Assembly: GCA_905215625.1 (NCBI GenBank)
Contig: CAJMQQ010000065.1
Span: 1-13,713 of the forward strand
DNA from: an uncultured bacterium
Lineage (GTDB): Bacteria; Bacillota; Clostridia; Lachnospirales; Lachnospiraceae
Reading direction: 5' to 3'
Length of the DNA stretch: 13,713 bases
In this document: positions 6,896 to 13,456 of the stretch, one piece after another
How the letters are laid out: every line of letters starts with the position of its first letter
How positions within the stretch are numbered: position 1 is the stretch's first letter
The notes under the pieces: model-generated
What the model was told of the DNA's origin: nothing
The model's database searches: none
The model's input: only the letters and a program-made list of their open reading frames with translations
Program-made: the position numbers and the translations under genes

Positions 6896-7774
6896 TTACT
6901 GGATATTACCGCTTAAAATGCGGGCTAATTCACTATCTGCATCCAATACAATGGTTTTATTGTCTCCTATCAGGGAAGCTTTTAATGCGTCCAGAGAACG
7001 GACAAAATTATAAAAATCTGCCTTTGATTCATCATTATATGCTTCTGACAGAATTCTCATGTATTCTGCTTCGCCTTCTGCTTTAATCTTTTCAGCGTCT
7101 GCGTCTGCTTTTGCAATGGTTTCCCTGACAGTACGATCTGTCTTATTCATAATCAGCTTGGATTCGTACTCGCCGTCTGCCTTATAACCGGCAGCAATGT
7201 TATTTCTCTCTGAAATCATTCTGGCATAAACGCTTTCCTTATTAGAATCCGGCAAATCCAGTTTTTTCGTCTCAACGGCATAAATACGGATTCCATAGCT
7301 GTCCAGAGAATCTCCAATATTTTCGGTAATGGTAAGCGCCAGCTTTCCATCCCTTCCGGTAATAATGTCTTCCTGATTGGTTGCTGCCAGAACATTTTTA
7401 ATGGAATTATATACTACATTGCTGATACGGACCTCTGCATTTTCTTTGCTGGCATTTAAGGTAGTAAGGTATTTTAACGGATCCACAATATCCCAGATGA
7501 CAAAGCTGTCTACGGTCATGACCTTTTTGTCTTTTGTCGTAACGTCGCTGGGAACCAGGTCGGAAATCATCTTGTATTTGGGAACGCTCTGTACTTCCTG
7601 GATAAATGGAATTTTAAAGCTGAGTCCCGGCTCTGAAGAAATCCGTACTACCTTTCCAAACTGGGTAACCAGTTTGTATTCTTTTGCTGTCGTGGTCACC
7701 ATGCTGGAGCCTAATACGACTATGGCTGCAATCAGAAGCAGCGGAGTTACAATCCATTTTACCGTCTTCTTCAT
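6896..7774 (-). CDS. hflC: HflC-like SPFH/band-7 membrane protein
   Basis: A 292-residue protein. One N-terminal membrane helix (about 9-27) is followed by an SPFH domain (YKLVTQFGKVVRISSEPGLSFKIPFIQEV) and an Ala/Glu/Lys-rich coiled coil (ETIAKADADAEKIKAEGEAE, about 217-236). The C-terminal SLDALKASLIGDNKTIVLDADSE resembles the HflC end. In E. coli HflC pairs with HflK in a large cage that surrounds and modulates the membrane protease FtsH; that role is assumed here. The gene starts two bases after the hflK stop and its GGAGGT site lies inside the last hflK codons, so the pair is cotranscribed and coupled. Family membership is secure; equivalence to proteobacterial HflC is less so. Confidence 0.85.
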   Translation of the reverse strand: MKKTVKWIVTPLLLIAAIVVLGSSMVTTTAKEYKLVTQFGKVVRISSEPGLSFKIPFIQEVQSVPKYKMISDLVPSDVTTKDKKVMTVDSFVIWDIVDPLKYLTTLNASKENAEVRISNVVYNSIKNVLAATNQEDIITGRDGKLALTITENIGDSLDSYGIRIYAVETKKLDLPDSNKESVYARMISERNNIAAGYKADGEYESKLIMNKTDRTVRETIAKADADAEKIKAEGEAEYMRILSEAYNDESKADFYNFVRSLDALKASLIGDNKTIVLDADSELARILSGNIQ

Positions 7775-7776
7775 AA

Positions 7777-9081
7777 CTAATTACCTCCATTCTGTGCGGA
7801 CTCATCTGGCGCTGCAGTCTGTGCAGAAGCACCGGACTGGCTGGATACGCCTGCTCCTGAAGGGATCTCTGCAAACGGCTCTAAAGGCAGAAGACTCTGG
7901 GTTCCGTCAGAAGAATTGATGATAACCTTCAGTTCCGGAAGGACGTCTTCCATCGCCTCATAGAACATCCGTTTTTTGGTAATCAGCGGATATTTGCTGT
8001 ATTCCTGATACAAATCGTTAAACCTGGCCGCCTGGCCGGTAGCCTCGCTGATTTTCTCCTGCTTATAGGCCTCTGCGTCCTGAATGACTTTATCTGCCTT
8101 TGCATTCGCCGTAGGAATCTGCTCAGACTGGTATTTCTTTGCCTGGTTAATCGCCGTATCCATACCCTGTTTTGCATCTTCTACTGCCTTAAATGCATTG
8201 GTAACTTCTACAGTCGGCGGCTCTGCATCCTGGATTGTTACATTATAAATGCCGTATCCTATGTTTTCCTGCTCCAGACGGTTGGACAGCTTTTCCTTTA
8301 CCTTGGACTGAATCTCGCTTTTTCCTGTCGTAATTACATCATCTACATTATAAGTGCCGACAGTATCCCTGATATAGGACTGAGCCAGATTTTTGATAAT
8401 CTCCTGATAGGTATCTGCATGAATAAATGCCTGAATCGGATCCACTACCTGGTATTCAATATAAAAATCCACTTCTACAAAGTTAAAGTCTTTGGTAATC
8501 ATCTCAGATTCTTTGGAAACGCTGGCCGGATAATCTTCGCTGACTTCCGGATCTTCGTCATCTTCTACAGAATATCCAATTGGCATACCCATGATGTTTT
8601 TAGTAATCATATGGACTCTCTGGATAAACGGAATCTTAAAATGAAGACCTGCCGTCTTTACTACAGACGGACTGCCGAACGTGGTCACAACCGCATAGGT
8701 ATTTTCATTCAACATATAGAAAGAATCCCATGCGCAGGCCGCTACAATCAGAACCGCTGCCGCAATTCCTACAACCCGTAAGGCTGATCCGGCTTTTTCT
8801 TTCTTCTTTCCGCTTTCCTTCATTCTGGCGCCTCCTTTTTTCTTGTTCTGAGAACCAGATTCGTTTTTCTCTTTCTTATTTATATCAGAAACTCCTTCTG
8901 CAAAAGAGTCTCCGGCTTTTTCTTCCCCCTGCTCCGGACGCACATTACTATAATCGGCGTCTGGCCGCAGTCCCCCTGTACTGCTTTTTTTCTTATCAAA
9001 CGTACGCTTAATCTTTTCGCCTAATTCTCCGCTCTGTGAGGCAAAAATCATAATGATGATAATGATAATTAATAAATCCAT
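7777..9081 (-). CDS. hflK: HflK-like SPFH/band-7 membrane protein with N-terminal extension
   Basis: A 434-residue protein from the first ATG. Residues 1-16 are a very hydrophobic Ile-rich stretch (MDLLIIIIIIMIFASQSG); 17-98 are charged and low in complexity; a second membrane helix lies at about 100-118. The SPFH domain follows (NENTYAVVTTFGSPSVVKTA, PFIQRV at 151-156), then a coiled coil (ANAKADKVIQDAEAYKQEKI) and a Ser/Ala/Gly-rich tail. The first start has AAGGGGG upstream. A second in-frame ATG (codon 87, 8821-8823) has a stronger AAAGGAGG seven bases away (8831-8838) and gives a 348-residue protein closer to usual HflK layout. Either or both may be used. Presumed partner of HflC in controlling FtsH-type proteolysis. 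Confidence 0.83.
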   Translation of the reverse strand: MDLLIIIIIIMIFASQSGELGEKIKRTFDKKKSSTGGLRPDADYSNVRPEQGEEKAGDSFAEGVSDINKKEKNESGSQNKKKGGARMKESGKKKEKAGSALRVVGIAAAVLIVAACAWDSFYMLNENTYAVVTTFGSPSVVKTAGLHFKIPFIQRVHMITKNIMGMPIGYSVEDDEDPEVSEDYPASVSKESEMITKDFNFVEVDFYIEYQVVDPIQAFIHADTYQEIIKNLAQSYIRDTVGTYNVDDVITTGKSEIQSKVKEKLSNRLEQENIGYGIYNVTIQDAEPPTVEVTNAFKAVEDAKQGMDTAINQAKKYQSEQIPTANAKADKVIQDAEAYKQEKISEATGQAARFNDLYQEYSKYPLITKKRMFYEAMEDVLPELKVIINSSDGTQSLLPLEPFAEIPSGAGVSSQSGASAQTAAPDESAQNGGN

Positions 9082-9141
9082 CCTGTTCCCCCTTATCTTT
9101 TTGTAATTCCAATTAAGTTTGTGAATAATGGATTGTTGCCC

Positions 9142-9170
9142 ATTATATCATTCTTTTTGTCTTTGTGCAA
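9142..9170 (-). promoter_or_regulatory. Promoter of hflK-hflC
   Basis: On the minus strand, TGATATAAT (extended -10 with TATAAT at 9142-9147) lies 17 bases after TTGCAC (9165-9170). The 9-base extended -10 is identical to that of iorA. The leader would be about 55 nt. Confidence 0.65.
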
Positions 9171-9203
9171 TATTACCAGTTTCGTTTTTTAATCAGCCGT
9201 TAA

Positions 9204-9227
9204 ATTTTCGTAAAAATACATTGTTAA
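9204..9227. promoter_or_regulatory. AT-rich palindrome and TTGTTAA half-site upstream of pckA
   Basis: ATTTT-CGTA-AAAAT (9204-9217) is an imperfect operator-like dyad. It is followed at 9221-9227 by TTGTTAA, which resembles one half of the clostridial Rex site (TTGTTAA-N4-TTAACAA); the second half is poor. The pair lies between the two divergent promoters. In such AT-rich DNA chance is a real alternative. Confidence 0.25.
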
Positions 9228-9243
9228 AAATAAAACTTTTTTA

Positions 9244-9271
9244 TTGCTTTTCTTTATGAATGATGTATAAT
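9244..9271 (+). promoter_or_regulatory. Promoter of pckA
   Basis: A perfect TATAAT (9266-9271) has TTGCTT (9244-9249) 16 bases upstream. The start near 9278 gives a leader of about 80 nt. A small hairpin in the leader (TTACT, 9297-9301, with AGTAA, 9306-9310, extended by CGCT/AGCG) precedes the ribosome site. Confidence 0.65.
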
Positions 9272-9360
9272 ACAATCAGAAGAATCGCTTTTTTGATTAC
9301 TTCTGAGTAAAGCGTCCAATACTAGACGTGATTTCACTATGAAAGAAAAGAGGTAAATGT

Positions 9361-10968
9361 ATGATGTCAAAGATCGATTTAACCAAGTATGGCATTACCG
9401 GTACCACAGAGATCGTGTACAATCCTTCTTATGAACTGTTATTCGAAGAAGAGACTAAGCCAGAGCTGGAAGGCTTTGAAAAAGGCCAGGTAAGTGAGCT
9501 GGGCGCAGTAAACGTAATGACTGGTATCTACACCGGTCGTTCTCCAAAAGACAAATTTATCGTTATGGACGAGAATTCCAAAGACACTGTATGGTGGACT
9601 TCTGATGAATACAAAAACGATAACCATCCAGCTTCTCAGGAAGCTTGGGACGCTGTAAAAGAAATCGCATTAAAAGAGCTGTCTGACAAGAGACTGTTCG
9701 TTGTAGATGCATTCTGCGGCGCAAATAAAGACACCCGTATGGCAATCCGTTTCATTATGGAAGTTGCATGGCAGGCTCATTTCGTTAAGAATATGTTTAT
9801 CCAGCCAACTGACGAAGAATTAGCAAACTTCGAGCCGGATTTCGTTGTTTACAACGCTTCTAAGGCAAAAGTTGAAAACTACAAAGAGCTGGGCTTAAAC
9901 TCTGAGACCGCTGCTATGTTCAACATTACCTCCCGTGAGCAGGTTATTGTAAATACCTGGTACGGCGGCGAGATGAAGAAGGGTATGTTCTCCATGATGA
10001 ACTACTACCTGCCGTTAAAGGGCATCGCTTCCATGCACTGCTCCGCTAACACTGACTTGAACGGTGAGAACACCGCTATCTTCTTTGGTCTGTCCGGTAC
10101 CGGTAAGACCACCCTTTCCACCGACCCGAAGCGTCTCCTCATCGGTGATGACGAGCACGGCTGGGACGACAACGGCGTATTCAACTTCGAGGGCGGCTGC
10201 TACGCAAAGGTTATCAACCTGGACAAAGATTCCGAGCCGGACATCTACAACGCTATCAAGAGAAACGCACTGCTTGAGAACGTTACCCTGGATGCAGAAG
10301 GCAAGATTGATTTCGCAGACAAGAGCGTAACCGAGAATACCCGTGTATCTTACCCGATTGACCATATCAAGAACATTGTACGTCCGATTTCCGCAGCACC
10401 GGCAGCTAAGAACGTCATCTTCCTGTCCGCAGATGCATTCGGCGTACTTCCGCCAGTATCCATTCTGACCCCGGAGCAGACCCAGTACTACTTCCTGTCC
10501 GGTTTCACTGCTAAATTAGCAGGTACCGAGCGCGGTATTACCGAGCCGACCCCGACCTTCTCCGCTTGCTTCGGCCAGGCATTCCTGGAGCTGCATCCGA
10601 CCAAGTACGCAGAAGAGCTGGTTAAGAAGATGGAGAAGAGCGGTGCAAAAGCATACCTCGTTAACACCGGATGGAACGGTACCGGCAAACGTATCTCCAT
10701 CAAGGATACCCGCGGCATCATCGATGCAATCTTAAACGGTTCCATCAACAATGCACCGACCAAACAGCTTCCGTACTTCAACTTCGAGATCCCGACCGAG
10801 CTTCCGGGCGTAGACACCGGCATCCTCGATCCGAGAGATACCTACGCAGATGCTGTTGAGTGGGAGACCAAGGCAAAAGATCTGGCACAGCGTTTCACCA
10901 AGAACTTCGCAAAATACGAAGGCAACGCAGCAGGCAAGGCTCTGGTTGCAGCAGGCCCGCAGATCTAA
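9361..10968 (+). CDS. pckA: Phosphoenolpyruvate carboxykinase (ATP)
   Basis: A 535-residue protein (534 if the second of two adjacent ATG codons is used; AAGAGGT at 9348-9354 serves either). All hallmarks of the ATP-dependent enzyme are present: YTGRSPKDK (57-65, substrate-binding Arg60), NTWYGGEMKKGMF (198-210), MHCSAN with His226, P-loop GLSGTGKTT (243-251), the Mg/Mn-binding DDEHGW (263-268), ENTRVSYP, and NTGWNGTGKRISI (435-447) of the adenine pocket. It interconverts oxaloacetate + ATP with PEP + CO2 + ADP in the cytoplasm. In fermenting clostridia it often runs toward oxaloacetate to conserve ATP, or serves gluconeogenesis. Strongly biased codons (AAC, TTC, CTG, AAG, especially after about 9960) suggest high expression. 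Transcribed divergently from hflK. Confidence 0.97.
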   Translation: MMSKIDLTKYGITGTTEIVYNPSYELLFEEETKPELEGFEKGQVSELGAVNVMTGIYTGRSPKDKFIVMDENSKDTVWWTSDEYKNDNHPASQEAWDAVKEIALKELSDKRLFVVDAFCGANKDTRMAIRFIMEVAWQAHFVKNMFIQPTDEELANFEPDFVVYNASKAKVENYKELGLNSETAAMFNITSREQVIVNTWYGGEMKKGMFSMMNYYLPLKGIASMHCSANTDLNGENTAIFFGLSGTGKTTLSTDPKRLLIGDDEHGWDDNGVFNFEGGCYAKVINLDKDSEPDIYNAIKRNALLENVTLDAEGKIDFADKSVTENTRVSYPIDHIKNIVRPISAAPAAKNVIFLSADAFGVLPPVSILTPEQTQYYFLSGFTAKLAGTERGITEPTPTFSACFGQAFLELHPTKYAEELVKKMEKSGAKAYLVNTGWNGTGKRISIKDTRGIIDAILNGSINNAPTKQLPYFNFEIPTELPGVDTGILDPRDTYADAVEWETKAKDLAQRFTKNFAKYEGNAAGKALVAAGPQI

Positions 10969-11001
10969 TCGAGTACAAAGCATAACATTGCAATACATAT
11001 G

Positions 11002-11033
11002 GAAAAGCTGCCCTTGTGGCAGCTTTTCTGTTT
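11002..11033 (+). terminator. Intrinsic terminator of pckA
   Basis: A perfect 11-bp stem (GAAAAGCTGCC, 11002-11012, with 11018-11028) has a 5-nt loop and TTTTCTGTTT at its end. It starts 33 bases after the pckA stop. The ribosome site of the next gene begins at about 11035, so transcripts reaching that gene from pckA must read through it. Confidence 0.85.
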
Positions 11034-11046
11034 AAGAGGAGATGAC

Positions 11047-11697
11047 ATGAAAAAATATATATTCTTTGATTTAGATGGAACCCTCACCGATTCCGCGGAG
11101 GGCATTACCAATTCCGTGGCTTATGTGCTGAAGTATTACGGCATTTCTGTGAAAGACAAAAGCACGCTGAATGTGTTTGTCGGCCCGCCGCTGGTGGAGA
11201 GCTTTATGAAATATTACGGATTTGACCGGGAACAGGCAAGAGCATCCGTAGAGATTTATCGCGAGTATTTTGAGGATAAGGGGATGTTTGAAAACGCTGT
11301 ATATCCGGGCATCCCGGAACTTTTAGACGGCTTGAAAAAAGATGGATACAAGCTCTACGTGGCAACCTCCAAGCCAGAGCAGTATTCCGTAAAGATCATA
11401 GAGCATTTCGGCCTGGCGGAATATTTCGAGATGGTGGGTGGCGCGGACATGAATGAGACCAGAGTCCACAAGGGCGATGTGATCCGCTATGTTATGGAAA
11501 GCTGTGGCTTCACGGACTCGTCTGAGATCGTGATGGTCGGAGACCGGGAGAACGACATGAACGGAGCAAAGCAGAATCACATGGAATCTGTGGGCGTCCT
11601 TTATGGCTATGGAAGCCGCGAGGAACTGGAAAACTCCGGAGCCGGCCATATCGCTAAGACCGTGGAAGAACTTGGAAAGGTGCTACGCAGCCTGTAA
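11047..11697 (+). CDS. HAD-superfamily phosphatase (phosphoglycolate phosphatase / 5'-nucleotidase-like)
   Basis: A 216-residue protein starting at the ATG preceded by AGAGGAGA (11035-11042). An upstream in-frame ATG at 10999 lies in the pckA terminator and is rejected. HAD motifs are complete: motif I DLDGTLTDS (Asp8 nucleophile, Asp10), motif II ATSKP (Thr107/Ser108), motif III Lys142, motif IV GDRENDM (Asp166, Asp170). The alpha-helical cap between motifs I and II (about 16-80) is of the C1 type seen in Gph and PpaX. Such enzymes hydrolyse small phosphate esters: phosphoglycolate, nucleoside monophosphates or pyrophosphate. The substrate cannot be read from sequence. It lies between pckA and the convergent pyrBI operon. 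No clear promoter of its own was found. Confidence 0.85.
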   Translation: MKKYIFFDLDGTLTDSAEGITNSVAYVLKYYGISVKDKSTLNVFVGPPLVESFMKYYGFDREQARASVEIYREYFEDKGMFENAVYPGIPELLDGLKKDGYKLYVATSKPEQYSVKIIEHFGLAEYFEMVGGADMNETRVHKGDVIRYVMESCGFTDSSEIVMVGDRENDMNGAKQNHMESVGVLYGYGSREELENSGAGHIAKTVEELGKVLRSL

Positions 11698-11733
11698 AAA
11701 GGATTTGTGTTTGTGTGGAATGATCAGACACAA

Positions 11734-11772
11734 AAAGGAGTATGACCAGAATCACTCAGGCCATACTCCTTT
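11734..11772 (-). terminator. Terminator of pyrBI, possibly bidirectional
   Basis: A perfect 11-bp stem (AAAGGAGTATG, 11734-11744, with 11762-11772) is extended by two more pairs beyond a mismatch. On the minus strand it is followed by TTTTTGTGT, a fair U tract, 18 bases after the pyrI stop. It can also end the convergent HAD gene. A smaller hairpin (TTTGTGT 11710-11716 with ACACAAA 11728-11734) abuts it on the plus strand. Confidence 0.8.
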
Positions 11773-11790
11773 GACATTTCAAAAAAGAAT

Positions 11791-12225
11791 TTATTTGGAC
11801 TTTCCGTATTTCTCCTCGCAGTACATGCAGCGGTAAGTCTCGGTCGTCTCATCTGCCAGATAGAAGATGTGCGGCAGCTCCTGTTCAATGGAGGTGATGC
11901 AGCGCGGATTCTTGCAGCGGATCACGTTGGTGATCTTTTTCGGCAGCTTCAGCGCTTTTTTCTCGGTGATCTTGTTGTCACGGATGACATTGACGGTGAT
12001 GTTGTGGTCAATGTAGCCCAGTACATCCAGGTCAATGTTGTCGATCGGGCCCTCAACCTTGATGATGTCCTTGCGGCCCATCTTGTTGCTTCGCGCGTTC
12101 TTGATGATGGCTACCTGACAGTCGGTGAGACGGTCAAGACCAAGGTGATAGTAAATGTCAAGGCTTTTGCCAGCCTGAATATGATCCAGAACAACGCCTT
12201 CCTGTAATCCACTGATATTTAACAT
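11791..12225 (-). CDS. pyrI: Aspartate carbamoyltransferase regulatory chain
   Basis: A 144-residue protein. The N-terminal allosteric nucleotide-binding domain starts MLNISGLQEGVVLDHIQAGK. The C-terminal zinc domain has Cys104, Cys109, Cys133 and Cys136 (RCKNPRC and YRCMYCEEKYG), the same spacing as E. coli PyrI. Regulatory dimers bind ATP, CTP and UTP and hold two PyrB trimers in the allosteric holoenzyme, so this organism likely has feedback-controlled ATCase rather than a bare trimer. The ATG lies inside the last codons of pyrB (7-base overlap), with GGAGGT in the pyrB end, so translation is coupled. Confidence 0.95.
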   Translation of the reverse strand: MLNISGLQEGVVLDHIQAGKSLDIYYHLGLDRLTDCQVAIIKNARSNKMGRKDIIKVEGPIDNIDLDVLGYIDHNITVNVIRDNKITEKKALKLPKKITNVIRCKNPRCITSIEQELPHIFYLADETTETYRCMYCEEKYGKSK

Positions 12226-13142
12226 GGTTTTTCCACCTCCAGTAAAGTCATGATCAGAGCCATACGAACATATACACCGTACTGAGCCTGCTTGAAGTAA
12301 GCTGCTCTCGGGTCGTCATCCACCTCAGTAGAGATCTCATTTACACGCGGGAGCGGATGCAGCACGTACATATCGTCCTTAGCCAGTGCCATTTTTGCCT
12401 TGTCCAGAATGTAGCTGTCTTTTAAGCGGATGTAATCCTCCTCATTGAAGAAACGCTCTTTCTGAACACGGGTCATGTAGAGAATATCAAGCTCCGGGAT
12501 TGCTTCATCCAGGTTGCTGACTTCCTTAAACTCAATGCCCTTTGCGCGGAGCACATCATCACGGATGTATTCCGGAACCTTTAACTCGTCCGGGGAAATG
12601 AGTACGAAACGGACATTCTGGTAGCGGACCATAGCGTTGATCAGGGAATGAACGGTACGTCCGAACTTTAAGTCTCCGCAAAGACCGATGGTTAAGTTGT
12701 CCAGACGGCCCTTTAAGGAACGAATGGTCATTAAATCGGTCAGGGTCTGGGTCGGATGCTGATGTCCGCCGTCACCTGCGTTGATGACCGGAATCTGGGA
12801 ATGCATGGAAGCAACCAGTGCAGAACCCTCTTTCGGATGACGCATGGCAGCAATATCTGCGTAGCAGGAAATCATGCGGATGGTATCTGCAACACTCTCG
12901 CCTTTTGATGCGGAGCTGGAATTGGCCGAAGAAAAACCAAGTACGCTGCCACCTAAGCTTAACATAGCGGATTCAAAGCTAAGACGGGTTCTTGTACTTG
13001 GTTCATAGAAAAGAGTGGCCAGTTTCTTGCCATCACAAACGTGAGCATATTTTTTGAGGTTGTGTTCGATATCGGATGCCAGTGTCAATAACTCGTTGGT
13101 CTCTTCAACGGAAAAATCCAACGGATTCAACAAATGTCTCAT
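12219..13142 (-). CDS. pyrB: Aspartate carbamoyltransferase catalytic chain
   Basis: A 307-residue protein, standard length. FYEPSTRTRLSFESAM (residues 45-60) holds the carbamoyl-phosphate STRTR loop (49-53). SSASKGES carries the active-site Ser79/Lys80 borrowed by the neighbouring chain. HQHPTQTLTDL has His129 and Gln132. HPLPRVNEI is the aspartate-binding loop. It condenses carbamoyl phosphate with aspartate to carbamoyl aspartate, the committed step of pyrimidine synthesis. Start: AAAGGAG (13151-13157) 8 bases before ATG. It is first in a pyrB-pyrI operon, as in enterobacteria, and pairs with the adjacent PyrI. No pyrC, pyrD or pyrR lies in view. Confidence 0.97.
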   Translation of the reverse strand: MRHLLNPLDFSVEETNELLTLASDIEHNLKKYAHVCDGKKLATLFYEPSTRTRLSFESAMLSLGGSVLGFSSANSSSASKGESVADTIRMISCYADIAAMRHPKEGSALVASMHSQIPVINAGDGGHQHPTQTLTDLMTIRSLKGRLDNLTIGLCGDLKFGRTVHSLINAMVRYQNVRFVLISPDELKVPEYIRDDVLRAKGIEFKEVSNLDEAIPELDILYMTRVQKERFFNEEDYIRLKDSYILDKAKMALAKDDMYVLHPLPRVNEISTEVDDDPRAAYFKQAQYGVYVRMALIMTLLEVEKPC

Positions 13143-13168
13143 AACGTATCTCCTTTGCTTTTTCTCTG

Positions 13169-13188
13169 GCGGACGGATCCCCGACCGC
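13169..13188 (-). promoter_or_regulatory. Hairpin in the pyrB leader
   Basis: GCGG-A-CGG (13169-13176) pairs with CCG-A-CCGC (13181-13188) around a 4-base loop: seven G-C pairs with one mismatch. It falls in the roughly 50-nt leader between the predicted pyrB start point and the ribosome site. No U tract follows it, so it is not a terminator. A short alternative pairing (GACC/GGTC) would use part of the same sequence. Confidence 0.45.
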
Positions 13189-13200
13189 AGGTCTTAGGAC

Positions 13201-13229
13201 ATTATAGCGGAAAATATGTTAGATTACCA
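13201..13229 (-). promoter_or_regulatory. Promoter of pyrBI
   Basis: A perfect TATAAT on the minus strand (13201-13206) lies 17 bases after TGGTAA (13224-13229), a weak -35. The predicted start is near 13194. Confidence 0.6.
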
Positions 13230-13241
13230 GTCCCTTTTTTA

Positions 13242-13298
13242 GAAAAAACTATCCAAAAATTGGCGGGTTCCGACTGCGATTTTTTGGATAGTTTTTTC
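13242..13298. repeat. 18-bp perfect inverted repeat between pyrB and the ABC gene
   Basis: GAAAAAACTATCCAAAAA (13242-13259) is exactly complementary to 13281-13298, around a 21-nt loop. The A-tract and T-tract ends make it terminator-like on both strands, yet no gene ends here on either strand. It sits between the divergent pyrB and ABC promoters, so it may insulate them or be a remnant of a small repeated element. The remaining gene-free DNA from 13143 to 13456 holds only the promoters and leader structures listed. Confidence 0.75.
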
Positions 13299-13366
13299 CT
13301 GCCTGAGTATGTAATGAATCTGTAAGGAAGATTAAGAAAAAGCGGATATCAAAAATGACAGGTTCA

Positions 13367-13375
13367 TGGTATGAT
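13367..13375 (+). promoter_or_regulatory. Candidate extended -10 promoter of the ABC gene
   Basis: TGGTATGAT fits an extended -10 (TGnTATAAT with one mismatch), with no convincing -35 at 17 bases. The leader that follows can form a stem between GCAGACA (13384-13390) and TGTCTGC (13431-13437) before the ribosome site. Confidence 0.4.
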
Positions 13376-13456
13376 GTGCATGAGCAGACAGAAATGCCGG
13401 AAAGCTGATCTGCCGGTTTTAGCCAGGGAATGTCTGCAAAGGGAGACGCATATTTT

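Noticed and set aside
10999..11046. 16-residue N-terminal extension of the HAD phosphatase
   Set aside because: It would be encoded by the pckA terminator hairpin. HAD motif I belongs near residue 8, as it is from the ATG at 11047.
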